NCBI GenBank assembly: GCA_021781515.1
Contig: JAJXWR010000007.1
Span: 1 to 53,194 of the forward strand
Reading direction: 5' to 3'
Source of the DNA: Pseudomonadota bacterium
GTDB lineage: Bacteria > Pseudomonadota > Gammaproteobacteria > Pseudomonadales > Moraxellaceae
DNA: 53,194 nucleotides
Shown here one piece after another: positions 20,962 through 30,361 of the stretch. The notes under the pieces are model-generated. The model had not been told where the DNA came from. It worked only from the letters and a program-made list of their open reading frames with translations, and made no database searches. How positions within the stretch are numbered: position 1 is the first letter of the stretch; the number at the start of each line of letters is the position of its first letter. The translations under genes and the position numbers were made by a program.

Positions 20962-22350
20962 ATGGATTTAAGTATTGTTATATTAGCGGCTGGTAAGGGC
21001 ACGCGGATGCGCTCAGGAATTGCCAAAGTGCTGCAGCCCATTGCCGGACGGCCGTTGCTGCAGCATGTGCTGGAGACAGGTAGTCAACTGCAGGCCAATC
21101 GTCTGGTGGTGGTTTATGGCCATGCAGGAGAGCAGGTACAGGCGGCGATGCGGGGGTTTCAGTCGCAGGCGACATTGCTCTGGGTTAAGCAAGAGCCGCA
21201 GTCAGGAACTGGGCATGCGGTATTATGTGCTTTGCCGGTGTTGCCCCCCACAGGCAAGACGTTGATTCTCTACGGTGATGTTCCTTTCATTACAACGCAG
21301 ACACTGCAACTATTACTGGAGAAAAGCGGTTGCGGATTAAGTATGTTGACCATGACACTGCAAAATCCCTCTGGATACGGTCGGATATACCGTGACCATG
21401 GCCGGGTGCTCGGTATTGTTGAAGAAAAGGATGCCGATGCACATCAAAAACTGATTACTGAAGTGAATACTGGTATTTTATGCGTAGACAATGCATTGTT
21501 ACACGCAGAAATTCCCTGCCTCAACAACGATAATGCACAAAAAGAATATTACCTCACGGATTTGATTGCCAGAGTGGTCGCCAGGGGAATTGTAGTTGAC
21601 ACCGTGGCACCGCAGGCACTATGGGAAGTCGAAGGAGTGAACGACAAAGTGCAACTGGCAGCACTGGAGCGGGATTGGCAAAAGGCTCAAGCTAAGCGGT
21701 TGATGCTACAGGGATTGACTATCGCTGATCCGCTGCGTTTCGATCTGCGCGGACAACTGACCCATGGATCAGACTGCTATGTCGATATAAATGTCATTTT
21801 TGAAGGACAGGTGACATTGGGCAACCATGTCCATATTGAAGCCAATTGTGTGTTAAAAGATTGTGTCATTGGGGATCATTCCCGGGTACGGGCGATGAGT
21901 AGCATAGACAGCGCTCGTATAGAAGACCATTGTCTACTAGGGCCGTTTGCACGTATTCGCCCGGACACGCATCTGGAATCAGGGGTTCATGTGGGTAATT
22001 TTGTAGAGGTGAAAAAATCCATCCTCGGCCGGGGCAGTAAGGCCAACCACCTGACCTATCTCGGAGATGCAATTGTAGGAGAAGCCGTCAATATTGGTGC
22101 CGGCACTATCACCTGTAATTATGATGGATTTAATAAACATACGACGCAGATTGACGCTGGGGTATTTATAGGGAGTAATAACTCCCTGGTCGCTCCAGTA
22201 CATATTCATGCAGGTGCGACGACGGGTGCAGGTTCAGTGATCAGTAAGGATGTACCAGAAAATACACTGGCCGTAGGTCGTAGCCGTCAGCAGCATATTG
22301 AGCAATGGCAACGACCACAGGATAGACAAAATAAACCCTCAGATCATTGA
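20962..22350 (+). CDS. glmU: bifunctional N-acetylglucosamine-1-P uridyltransferase / glucosamine-1-P acetyltransferase
   Basis: Makes UDP-GlcNAc in two steps for peptidoglycan and LPS. It has 462 residues. The N-terminal nucleotidyltransferase starts [16 protein letters not shown] with the conserved [12 protein letters not shown], and GTGHAV and YGDVPF follow. The C-terminal half is a left-handed beta helix of hexapeptide repeats with the acetyltransferase segment [20 protein letters not shown]. The ATG at 20962 gives the standard N-terminus. glmS follows after 19 bp. Confidence 0.95.
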   Translation: MDLSIVILAAGKGTRMRSGIAKVLQPIAGRPLLQHVLETGSQLQANRLVVVYGHAGEQVQAAMRGFQSQATLLWVKQEPQSGTGHAVLCALPVLPPTGKTLILYGDVPFITTQTLQLLLEKSGCGLSMLTMTLQNPSGYGRIYRDHGRVLGIVEEKDADAHQKLITEVNTGILCVDNALLHAEIPCLNNDNAQKEYYLTDLIARVVARGIVVDTVAPQALWEVEGVNDKVQLAALERDWQKAQAKRLMLQGLTIADPLRFDLRGQLTHGSDCYVDINVIFEGQVTLGNHVHIEANCVLKDCVIGDHSRVRAMSSIDSARIEDHCLLGPFARIRPDTHLESGVHVGNFVEVKKSILGRGSKANHLTYLGDAIVGEAVNIGAGTITCNYDGFNKHTTQIDAGVFIGSNNSLVAPVHIHAGATTGAGSVISKDVPENTLAVGRSRQQHIEQWQRPQDRQNKPSDH

Positions 22351-22369
22351 GCAGAAGGCAGAAGGAACT

Positions 22370-24196
22370 ATGTGCGGAATTGTTGGGGCATTGGCGCAGA
22401 GAAATGTAACTCCGATCCTGATTGATGGACTGAAACGTCTGGAATATCGTGGCTATGACAGCGCAGGCATAGCGGTGTTAAATGGCGATATTCAGCGTGT
22501 ACGCCGTGTAGGGCGTGTGATTGAAACAGAAAATGCCGCAGAACAGGAAGAAATCCAGGGCAACCTAGGGATTGGGCATACCCGTTGGGCCACCCACGGC
22601 GGAGTGACTGAACCGAATGCTCACCCGCATGTATCCAAGGACCTGATCGCGGTAGTGCATAATGGCATTATTGAAAATCATGAGGCCAAACGCGAAGAAT
22701 TAGGTAAAAAAGGCTATGACTTCAGTTCACAGACTGACACCGAAGTTATTGCGCACCTGATTCACTGGCATTATTTACAGACGGCGGATTTACTAAAGGC
22801 GGTACAGGGGGCAATCAATGAGCTTGAGGGTGCCTATGCGATTGCTGTTCTGGCACAGGATCGGCCCAACGAACTGATTTGTGCCCGGATGGGTTGCCCA
22901 TTACTGGTCGGTATCGGACGCCAGGAATTTTTTATTGCCAGTGATGTCTCTGCCATTATTGCCGAGACGCGCAAAATTGTATTCCTTGATGAAGGCGATG
23001 TCGTGCAACTGCAATTGACAGGCATGCAGATTTTTGACAGACATCAGCATGCAGTCACCCGGCCGGTGCATACCAGCGACGTGTCGCTGGCTTCACTGGA
23101 ACTGGGGCCGTATAACCATTTTATGCAGAAAGAAATCCATGAGCAACCACAAGCCATAGCAGACACAATTGACAGCATACTGGAACTGGGATTTTCACCG
23201 GTACTCCTCGGTGATGCAGCGGAAGATCGCTTACGCCATTGCCAGGGCGTGCAGATTGTTGCCTGTGGAACCAGTTATTATGCAGGTTCGATCGCTCGTT
23301 ACTGGATTGAATCCTTGGTGGGAATACCCTGCCAGGTAGAAATTGCCAGTGAATACCGCTATCGAGACGTCGTGGTCAATCCTGACGATCTATTGGTGAC
23401 GATCTCGCAAAGTGGAGAGACACTGGACACCATGGAGGCGTTGAAATTTGCCAAACAACGCGGCGTCAAGACCGCCTTGTCAATATGCAATGTTCCAGAG
23501 AGCGCCATTCCTCGACACTCGGATCTGATATTTCTGACACGTGCCGGAGCCGAAATTGGCGTTGCCTCCACCAAGGCATTTACAACGCAACTCGTTGCCT
23601 TGTTTGCCCTGACGCAGATTCTTGCCAAAATACGCGGTCGGCTATCTTCCGCAGAGGAATTACGGCAACTGGATGCGCTGCGGCATTTACCGGTCAGCAT
23701 ACAACATGCCTTGAACCTGGAGCCACAGATACATGCCTGGGCTGAACAGTTTGCCAGCAAAGACCATGCACTCTTCCTGGGACGGGGCGTGCATTACCCG
23801 ATCGCCATGGAAGGGGCGCTGAAACTGAAAGAAATTACCTACATTCATGCAGAGGCTTATGCTGCGGGAGAACTGAAACACGGGCCACTGGCACTAGTTG
23901 ATGAGGGAATGCCGGTCGTTGTTATTGCTCCTAACGATGCTTTGTTGGAAAAACTGAAAAGCAATATGCAGGAAGTCCGGGCGCGCGGTGGCGAACTGTT
24001 TGTATTTGCCGACCAGGACAGTCATTTCACCAGCAGCGAAGGAGTAAAAGTTATTCGTACGCCACGGCACACCGGCGTGCTATCGCCGATTGTCCATGCT
24101 ATCCCCGTGCAGTTGTTGGCGTATCACACGGCACTGGCACGTGGTACGGATGTAGATAAACCCAGAAACCTTGCAAAATCGGTTACCGTGGAATGA
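22370..24196 (+). CDS. glmS: glutamine-fructose-6-phosphate aminotransferase
   Basis: Makes glucosamine 6-phosphate from fructose 6-P and glutamine, the entry step to UDP-GlcNAc. It has 608 residues. Cys1 of the mature N-terminus (MCGIVG) is the glutaminase nucleophile, HTRWATHG and HNGIIENH line that site, two SIS domains follow ([28 protein letters not shown]), and the C-terminus NLAKSVTVE is the conserved tail. The ATG at 22370 has GAAGGA upstream. The 3' end of glmS is the attTn7 recognition site, and a Tn7-like scar lies just beyond. Confidence 0.97.
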   Translation: MCGIVGALAQRNVTPILIDGLKRLEYRGYDSAGIAVLNGDIQRVRRVGRVIETENAAEQEEIQGNLGIGHTRWATHGGVTEPNAHPHVSKDLIAVVHNGIIENHEAKREELGKKGYDFSSQTDTEVIAHLIHWHYLQTADLLKAVQGAINELEGAYAIAVLAQDRPNELICARMGCPLLVGIGRQEFFIASDVSAIIAETRKIVFLDEGDVVQLQLTGMQIFDRHQHAVTRPVHTSDVSLASLELGPYNHFMQKEIHEQPQAIADTIDSILELGFSPVLLGDAAEDRLRHCQGVQIVACGTSYYAGSIARYWIESLVGIPCQVEIASEYRYRDVVVNPDDLLVTISQSGETLDTMEALKFAKQRGVKTALSICNVPESAIPRHSDLIFLTRAGAEIGVASTKAFTTQLVALFALTQILAKIRGRLSSAEELRQLDALRHLPVSIQHALNLEPQIHAWAEQFASKDHALFLGRGVHYPIAMEGALKLKEITYIHAEAYAAGELKHGPLALVDEGMPVVVIAPNDALLEKLKSNMQEVRARGGELFVFADQDSHFTSSEGVKVIRTPRHTGVLSPIVHAIPVQLLAYHTALARGTDVDKPRNLAKSVTVE

Positions 24197-24220
24197 GTCA
24201 TCAGGACGATGTAAAAATGC

Positions 24221-24526
24221 TGTGTGCAGAAAATAAAGGTGTATCCCGCAGCCAAGTGTCTATTCTGTAAAAGAAGGATCTGGTTGGGAATGCGCTATGG
24301 CTAAACGACGCTACGGTATGGATAGTGCCAAGATTGCTAAATGGCACAAGGAAGGTCGTGGCCAAGGGATAGGAGCTGAGTACACAACTACGCATCAACT
24401 TTCTATAACTTCAAGCTGTTTAATTGCACTGAAAACTGACCCCATGCCATGGGGGTGCAGACAGCGCTTTGTGCTTTCTGGAGTCAATTCAGATGTTCAT
24501 GCGTGAGCACAGTAGGCACCCACACA
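24221..24526 (+). mobile_element. Tn7-like end remnant at attTn7
   Basis: Starts exactly 25 bp after the glmS stop, the insertion point used by Tn7 in other bacteria, with the terminus TGTGTGCAGAAAATAAAGG. Seventy-six bp inside it an ATG opens a tnsA start reading away from glmS, the orientation of Tn7's right end. A CACACA at 24521-24526 could be a degenerate opposite end, but the flanking five bases (AATGC left, GCCTA right) do not match as a target duplication. The outer limit is therefore a guess. Confidence 0.55.
24297..24506 (+). pseudogene. tnsA: tnsA N-terminal fragment (Tn7-like transposase)
   Basis: The first ~29 residues, MAKRRYGMDSAKIAKW then HKEGRGQGIGAEY, match the start of TnsA, the endonuclease that cuts the 5' ends of Tn7; the KEGRGQGxGxxY stretch is diagnostic. 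After GAEYT the family continues PWLT, but here the frame changes to unrelated sequence and stops at 24506. The catalytic domain is missing, so it cannot be functional. Confidence 0.75.
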
Positions 24527-24869
24527 GCCTAAGTCATTATACGTTAAGGATATTCAATTGATATTGATAGGATCCCGCTTATTCCCAATAAATACAAGAA
24601 GTTAAATGCAAATTTTTGAAGTGGTGTGATGCTTTAAGACTTTTGGCATCAAAGCTGAAAAATTAAAATCAATAGGTTGCTTTACTTTCAAGTAGGATAC
24701 CATATTCACATTTCAACATATTGAAGTAATTGTCTCTGCTGCCCATTAAACTGTGTTGAAGATCTGATCAAAGTACGTGAGACTGGGCACAGCGGCTCAT
24801 GAACTGATACAATAACGAGCATTGCCATGTGGGTAGGGGATCAACCCGGGTATGGAAATACATTCACAG
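24527..24869. other. non-coding tail between the Tn7 scar and the lipase-chaperone-like gene
   Basis: About 340 bp, AT-rich, with no open frame of note. An inverted repeat TGATGC/GCATCA at about 24627-24651 lacks a T-run. I recognise nothing else. Confidence 0.4.
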
Positions 24870-25547
24870 CTACCGAGGTTGATCTTGTTGGTGAGCAAAT
24901 GCCTCAAGGCGGCTCTGCATGGCGGTTAATTGGCGGATTCTATCTTCAGGACTGAGGTTGGAGTTTTGCAGAATAGACAGTTGATCAGCCGCCAGTGTGC
25001 TGACCTCATGCGATTGAGGAAATAAGGCCTGATCAATGTCAGCGCCAAGATACTGGGTGCGACGTTGGTCAATCTGAGCCTGCTGACTGAGAATCTTTGA
25101 ACTGCTGCTCAGACTGGTGGAGGTTTGCTGTTGGTTAAGTTGAGCAATAGCCTCCTGATAACGTTCGTAGTTAGCAAAAATGATCATGGCTTTTTGGACG
25201 TCACCGGGCTCAAGTTGAGTGTGCAGGTCGTGCAGCATTGTCTGGGTTTGTGCCATTCGATCAAAAGATCCATGTCTCAGATGTGCATCGAAAAACTGGC
25301 GAAGATGACGGTCAATAATCAAGTGGCCGTGCGCATCAAGACGCAGTTGGGGCAGTGAGGGGGCGTTGAGTGATAGGACGGATGGAGGTGGCGGCGTAGC
25401 GGCGAGAACCGGTGCGATGGTCTGAATTCGTGTCTGGAGGCGGGTGGTAGCGGGTCGAAGTGGTTCCGTATTTCGTTGGCTCATCCAGACAACGAGTGCC
25501 ATACAGCTTGAGGCAAGCAGAGTGATAGTGATGATTGTGCGGCGCAT
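24870..25547 (-). CDS. lipase chaperone (foldase)-like protein
   Basis: 225 residues: an N-terminal membrane anchor (RTIITITLLASSCMALVVWM), a Pro/Thr-rich linker (about 30-60), then a helical domain with the Lif-type element RHLRQFFDAHLRHGS (family consensus RxxFDY). Lipase chaperones are anchored in the inner membrane and fold a partner lipase in the periplasm before type II secretion. At 225 residues it is shorter than usual (280-340), mostly at the C-terminus, and the motif has FFDAHL for FDYxL. No lipase is adjacent; the neighbour is a GH5 enzyme. The start is the ATG at 25547, with a TTG at 25553 possible. Confidence 0.65.
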   Translation of the reverse strand: MRRTIITITLLASSCMALVVWMSQRNTEPLRPATTRLQTRIQTIAPVLAATPPPPSVLSLNAPSLPQLRLDAHGHLIIDRHLRQFFDAHLRHGSFDRMAQTQTMLHDLHTQLEPGDVQKAMIIFANYERYQEAIAQLNQQQTSTSLSSSSKILSQQAQIDQRRTQYLGADIDQALFPQSHEVSTLAADQLSILQNSNLSPEDRIRQLTAMQSRLEAFAHQQDQPR

Positions 25548-25600
25548 AGGCAAATCCGTTACTCAGGATCCCTGTAATTGAACAGGATGATCATAAGGAT

Positions 25601-25635
25601 AGGCGACCGATGGCAAGAGACAAGATCGGTCGCCT
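25601..25635 (-). terminator. 11-bp perfect inverted repeat between the GH5 and chaperone-like genes
   Basis: AGGCGACCGAT (25601-25611) and ATCGGTCGCCT (25625-25635) can form a strong stem with a 13-base loop, between the GH5 stop and the downstream gene. No T-run follows, so it may protect mRNA ends or attenuate rather than terminate. Confidence 0.5.
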
Positions 25636-25649
25636 GACCGTAAATCCAA

Positions 25650-27080
25650 TCAAAGTGCTGTAATGGAGACCTGCACCTCAGTGGCGGCTGGATCATTTTG
25701 AATCAGCAGCAAGGGTGCATTCGCTGCAGAAAGGACACTGCCCCCAGAGACCGTTACTTGATAACCATTTGGATAATGAATGGGCGGAACAAAAATCTGG
25801 GTTGGGGCCGATGCCGCCTGGGGTGCATAGGTGTAACTGAATGCACCGCTGTTGGGATCAAACGACAGCGATTGTGGAATCCCGGCCGTTGCCTGAGGAT
25901 AGGTGCGGGATAATAGCGCCAGTTTCCCCTGATTCACAGAGCCTAAGTCGCTGTCGTTGGCAAAAAGGCCTTCAGTTCCCGCAGCACCTGTGGGATCATT
26001 GAAACTCTTGTAGGCCCAGTAATCCCAACTCGTCAGAAACTGGTCTGCCATATTGGCTACACGTGCGATATCGCCAAGATCGTTACCCGAACCAAACTCA
26101 GACATAAAACTGCTGGCGTTCATGCTATTGCTGGTATTGTTGGCATTGTTGAAGACCGTCGTTTCCGGATTGACGCAACTGGAAGGGGTAGAAACTCCAA
26201 GCATCTGAGCAATATCGCTTTGCATACAGTAGTTGTGCCAGGAAAAACCAAGGTTATGAGTGTCCGAAACAGGCTGGGACGTATTCAGATAGCTAGGAAT
26301 GCCGAAGTCGAACAGCACATTGGGTTCAATCCAGATCATTCCGTTCGGGTCGACTTGGCGGATTCCTTGCTGCAAGGCTGTCTCAAAGGGCTGAAGGTAA
26401 TTAGAATCAAAGTCTTGGCAGCCGTTACTGAAGTAGCAAAGAGCAAATACAAAACCGGGTGGTGGCTCATTGATGACTTCATAGCCTTGAAGGTTGGACT
26501 GATTCTGCCATTTTGCTGCGACTGCCTGCAAAGCCTGCTGATAATAAGCCCAGATATTATTGTCGTTGGTGTAAAGGTGGTAATAGGTTAGTTGAACATT
26601 AGGCATGAGATAACCAAGAGGAAATCCCGGGTTGATCCAGTTCGGGATGCCATCGTCATAGACGGCCCAGGAAGGAAATCCCTCGCCCTTGAACTTCTCA
26701 TTGAACAGATCCTGATGAAAATCGAGAAGGACGTAAATGTTACGTGCCGCAAGCAATTGCACAATACGATCAACGTTGTTCAGATAATTGTTGTCGATCA
26801 CCCCTTGTTGCGGCATGACACCAGAGAAAAGTACTCCAAGCCGGACACTGTTGAAGCCCTGTGCAGCGAGCCAGTCGGCATCTGCGGAAGTAAATCCGCC
26901 AAGCGTGTCGGGCGGAAAATACGGTGCCTGCTTCCATACCACATTCATTCCGTGCAGCATGACAATGCGGTTATTGTCGTCAACCAGCCAGCGCCCCTGA
27001 CTTTGCAAACCCGCCATTGCCAGTAATGGCCATAGCAAGCTGATCATGATAATAAAAAGCTTCATCGACATGCGTTGCAT
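25650..27080 (-). CDS. secreted GH5 endoglycosylceramidase-like glycosidase
   Basis: 476 residues with a Sec signal peptide (MSMKLFIIMISLLWPLLAMA, cleavage after AMA). The (beta/alpha)8 domain begins GRWLVDDNNRIVMLHGMNVVW; the acid/base Glu is in YEVINEP and the nucleophile Glu in FMSEFGSG, the GH5 pair. The N-terminal HGMNVVWK and DFHQDLFNEKF resemble endoglycosylceramidases/GH5 lipid-glycan hydrolases more than cellulases. A C-terminal beta domain (about 390-476) follows, as in those enzymes. The start at 27080 has GAGAGGATC upstream. The substrate is unproven: glycolipid is the best guess, beta-glucan the alternative. Confidence 0.82.
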   Translation of the reverse strand: MQRMSMKLFIIMISLLWPLLAMAGLQSQGRWLVDDNNRIVMLHGMNVVWKQAPYFPPDTLGGFTSADADWLAAQGFNSVRLGVLFSGVMPQQGVIDNNYLNNVDRIVQLLAARNIYVLLDFHQDLFNEKFKGEGFPSWAVYDDGIPNWINPGFPLGYLMPNVQLTYYHLYTNDNNIWAYYQQALQAVAAKWQNQSNLQGYEVINEPPPGFVFALCYFSNGCQDFDSNYLQPFETALQQGIRQVDPNGMIWIEPNVLFDFGIPSYLNTSQPVSDTHNLGFSWHNYCMQSDIAQMLGVSTPSSCVNPETTVFNNANNTSNSMNASSFMSEFGSGNDLGDIARVANMADQFLTSWDYWAYKSFNDPTGAAGTEGLFANDSDLGSVNQGKLALLSRTYPQATAGIPQSLSFDPNSGAFSYTYAPQAASAPTQIFVPPIHYPNGYQVTVSGGSVLSAANAPLLLIQNDPAATEVQVSITAL

Positions 27081-27323
27081 GATGAGATCCTCTCTAGTTG
27101 TATTTGTTTTTGCTCTTGAGCCTGTACAGTGAAACATGTCAGGCCGGAATCTTGTTGTTAATGCAAGCGGATTCTAGCAACGCCTGGAATCACCGGCGAC
27201 AATTGGCCGAATTTGCTTATCCCATGACCGTAGATGCCTACCAGAACTTGAAGTTGAGATCAATGGCTTATTTACATTAATATTTTTGCTCTTTACCCAT
27301 AGATTACCGGTAATTTCTTGACT
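27081..27323. other. intergenic region upstream of the GH5 gene
   Basis: About 240 bp holding the GH5 promoter and the flank of the hairpin repeat. The small frames here are not convincing. Confidence 0.35.
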
Positions 27324-27389
27324 GGGGGTAATATCCTATGCCCCAAGATAAACAGAGAACCCCCTGGTTTTAGTCATGGGGATTGTCAG
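27324..27389 (+). repeat. IS200/IS605 right-end-like hairpin, copy 2
   Basis: The inverted counterpart of 7943-8006. Its hairpin reads CCCCC-TGGT-TTTA-GTCA-TGGGG: relative to copy 1 both stem C's have become T, which keeps pairing through G-U wobbles if transcribed. It ends in TGTCAG, overlapping the start of the antitoxin remnant. Confidence 0.6.
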
Positions 27390-27676
27390 AAATGGAGCGA
27401 ATGACCATGACCGAGAAACTAACCACTTTCGATCCGGCCAAGCACTTAAATTCTGATCAGGCCATTGCCGACTTCATGGCCGGTGCTTTTGAGACGAACG
27501 ATCCCGGATTCAACGCTCACGCACTAGGCATTGTTGCTCGCGCCAAGGGCATGACGCAGATCGCCAATCAGACCGACCTATTGCGTGAACAGATCTACCG
27601 CAAACGGCAAAGTCACTTCAACGATCAGGATAACGTAATTCCTGTTTTGGCAGCGATTTTAAACGCAAGCTTCTGA
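27383..27676 (+). pseudogene. HigA-type antitoxin remnant, frameshifted
   Basis: The first 70 or so residues (TEKLTTFDPAKHLNSDQAIA, then FMAGAFETNDPGFNAHALGI, VARAKGMTQIANQTDLLREQ) match small XRE-type addiction-module antidote proteins. After REQIYR the family has a short loop and NGxPxxST; here another frame contains NGKVTSTI, while the annotated frame continues as RQSHFNDQDNV and stops. Part of the recognition helix region is lost and the frame shifted. No toxin gene is present. The likely true start is the ATG at 27407. Its end overlaps the 3' end of the ParA-like gene. Confidence 0.65.
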
Positions 27677-28608
27677 AAATCGGTGTAACAACTTCTTACG
27701 GCTTCGGTATGGGCACCAATGGCACCATCTGCCGATTTAAGAAAAAAAATCGGCTTGCGGGCTTCAATTGCCATTGGTATCAGACTTCGATAATGTTTGA
27801 GTAAGGCCAAGCAATAAGGATCGTTGGTGACTGCCGGTGTGGTCGAGATTTCTTCATCAAGAATAACTTCGCGATAAATCCCTGGAATTTGCTCCATCCA
27901 TCGCTTGTAGGCTTTGACAGGCCTTGTGTCGAGAATCCCATTCTGCAGCACAATATAACCGATGGGTCGCATCGTGTCTTCTGGCATTGGGAAATCAGTG
28001 GGGGCTTTTGTCAGCAGATCCGCCCAAACGGTACGCCATTCGCCTAATGTTGGTCCCAGATACTTTAGACCTTGTAAGGAAAAGAGATCTGGTGCGAGTG
28101 GAAAGCAAACCATATCAGAGGCAACTAGTGCCGAATGATTGATGGCACCCAGATTGGGGCCAAGATCAATCAATACGATATCTGCTTCCCAATCCGTACC
28201 TGGTTGAACAAGACGGTGAAACGCAGTCATTATGCGAAATGTTGATTCATCCGGATTGTGACAACGGAACCAGGCGTTCGAGAATTTATCCTCAAACCAG
28301 GATAATCCTGGATTGCCCGCCAGCAGCCCGAGGTTCGGCGTAATTTTCTCAATGGTGGGGGGCGCAATGTCACCGAGGCCGCAAAGAATCGGATGGATTG
28401 CTCCAAAAACTGTTTCGGGGTGATTATTATCTGACCAAAGAGTTTCAAGGCGATCCTCGTTCAAAAACATTGCGGTGAGAGTAGCCTGCGGGTCTAAATC
28501 AACAGCTAGTGTTTTGATTCCATGATCGGCAAACATCCATGCAAGGTGGTATACCAGTGAGGTTTTCCCCACACCGCCATTGTTGTTGAAGAAGGCTACC
28601 GTCTTCAT
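27625..28608 (-). CDS. ParA-like ATPase lacking the signature lysine
   Basis: A 327-residue SIMIBI ATPase (AAA_31/ParA family). The P-loop FNNNGGVGKTSLVYHLAWMF is at about residues 7-26: the usual KGG signature lysine is Asn, while the Walker A GKT is intact. The A' motif LAVDLDPQATLTAMF and Walker B IVLIDLGPNLGAINHSALVA are normal. It is clearly not the chromosomal ParA, being longer and sharing only the family motifs, and there is no ParB beside it. GGAGG lies about 7 bases upstream of the ATG at 28608, which overlaps by four bases the stop of the AlbA_2-type gene. Likely function: an accessory or defence-related ATPase; unproven. Confidence 0.85.
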   Translation of the reverse strand: MKTVAFFNNNGGVGKTSLVYHLAWMFADHGIKTLAVDLDPQATLTAMFLNEDRLETLWSDNNHPETVFGAIHPILCGLGDIAPPTIEKITPNLGLLAGNPGLSWFEDKFSNAWFRCHNPDESTFRIMTAFHRLVQPGTDWEADIVLIDLGPNLGAINHSALVASDMVCFPLAPDLFSLQGLKYLGPTLGEWRTVWADLLTKAPTDFPMPEDTMRPIGYIVLQNGILDTRPVKAYKRWMEQIPGIYREVILDEEISTTPAVTNDPYCLALLKHYRSLIPMAIEARKPIFFLKSADGAIGAHTEAVRSCYTDFQKLAFKIAAKTGITLS

Positions 28609-29789
28609 GCTGGCCTCCTGTATATTTTTACTAAGACCGAATGTGCATCAAAATAAAATTCAGCGGCCGGATTGCCGTTCTGCGAAAGTAAGGCCTGAGC
28701 ACGTTGAACACCATAACCAAAACGGTTTACAAAGCCGAGTGACTTCATTGCCTCAGCAAATAACAGGGTTTCGGTAACTATTCCGTGTAGGAAAGTTTTC
28801 TGGCGTTGCCTCACCATACAATCCACCCGGATTCTGAATTTCAATATGATCGCTAAAAACATAAAACCGGATTGGTGTATTGCTATCGTAGTTGCGATGC
28901 ATGACTGCGTTCATCAACAGTTCGCGCAGTGCCCATTCCGGATAGTCAGGAAGCAATTTTTCCTTAAGTGCGCTAATAGTGCGCATCGACGTCTTAATGA
29001 GCAGTTTTAACCGACCTTCCAACTCACGCAGTACCGAGTGAATATCTCCTGATATTTCAGCCTGATCTTCAGGCACGTCGATTAAATCAGTGCCTGGCAA
29101 TTTGAGGTACTGAACATATGCCCCTGGCAAAAAAACCGCAGGTTTTTTCCGAAAAGCAAAATACCTGCATGGGTTGGACAAGAGCGCTCAGGATCGTACA
29201 GCCGAAGCGACGCCAGCTGTTGTTCAATCGGTCTGTGGTTGGCAGCAATGGTCTCAGGATCAATAACTTCGCGACGATATGCGTCAAACTGGCCTAATGC
29301 CACTTCATCAAGAGTCGCTTCAGTACACGGACGTGCGTCAAAGTTACGAGCCAGCGCTACTCGCCGCTCGCTGAGCAGGCGCTCTTCCTGTTCATTGGCG
29401 AATGCCTTGCGCGGCCCAACGCGAATATGTACACGTCCCTTGTATCGCACCGGAGGAAGATCGGAGGGAAAAACCTCTACAACAGCAATTTCGCCATTCT
29501 CAAAGGAATACCTGGCAATATTCAGCATCGGTTGGGGTAGAATATTTCCGTCAGATCGAATTCCGCCAAGGTTTTTTAATAGTTCATCTGTCACAGTTAG
29601 GCCAGAGAGCGATCCATTGTCCTTGACTCCAACAAGCAAGTAACCCGGTTGACGATGATTGGGTAAATCATTGGCAAATGCGCAAATCGCCTGACTAAAT
29701 TTCTCTGTATTGGAGACGGATTCCGTACGTTCAATACGATCTGATTCCAAATCCAATAGCAACACTTTCAGTTGATCTTCGGTCAACAC
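28605..29789 (-). pseudogene. AlbA_2/Schlafen-type ATP-binding protein with two frameshifts
   Basis: Three overlapping minus-strand frames join into one protein of about 394 residues. The N-terminal AlbA_2 domain includes KFSQAICAFANDLP, GYLLVGVKDNG and RYKGRVHIRVGP; the C-terminal half resembles the HATPase_c_4 (RecG-like regulator) domain with PEWALRELLMNAVMHRNYD, FSDHIEIQNPGGLYG, NSYRNPVI and AEAMKSLGFVNRFGYG. The first break is in a 7-A run (29129-29135; one more base restores frame), the second in TTATTTGC near 28763 (one T too many). The GTG start at 29789 has GGAGG upstream. It is co-transcribed with the ParA-like gene (ATGA overlap). It may be a true pseudogene or carry two sequencing indels. 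Confidence 0.78.
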
Positions 29790-30361
29790 GGTGCCTCCGG
29801 GTTTTTTAATAGATCGCTTAACTACAGGTCGATTCGAGCCCAATCCGCTTCCAGTGTGCAGTGCCTATCAAATAGAACGACCCCCTATTTATTTAGGATT
29901 TATTTAGGTACCCGTCCACTTACACGACGGTCAGAATCGAATTTACAGCAACTTTTCCGCCAGTATTTCTCTTACAGGGTACATCAATCATTATTGCACT
30001 GTTTTTATTTTAGCAAGAATGGTGGTTCAAGAGCCATGATGTATTATAGAGAGGAATGCGGGTGGGGATCTGTTGAGCAAGTAGCAAAAGACGGTATTTT
30101 ATCCGCTGCCTAAAATAAATCAGCCCGAACAGATTCCTTAACCCCCTTCCACTCACTGAAGAAATCTGGCTAAAATAAACAGGTTGGCCAGTTGTACGAA
30201 GAATTTTTCCAGAGCAGCACACCTCCGCAGGAACAGGCGGGGCAATCGCGGAGCGTTTTCTACCGTGGTGATCGGTGATCCGCCTGGCTTGAAATAGTGA
30301 TGGGGTAAACGTACGGCAAATTGTGTTAAGGATCAGTCAGCAATTCTCAGGAGGCGCTACG
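29790..30361. other. intergenic region between the AlbA_2 operon and sbcD
   Basis: About 570 bp. It should hold divergent promoters for the AlbA_2/ParA operon and sbcDC. The small open frames on both strands match nothing I recognise, and I see no RNA gene. Confidence 0.4.

Noticed and set aside
24221-24526. complete mini-Tn7 element with both ends
   Set aside because: The putative left end shares only TGTGTG with the right end and the 5-bp flanks differ, so only the right end is supported.
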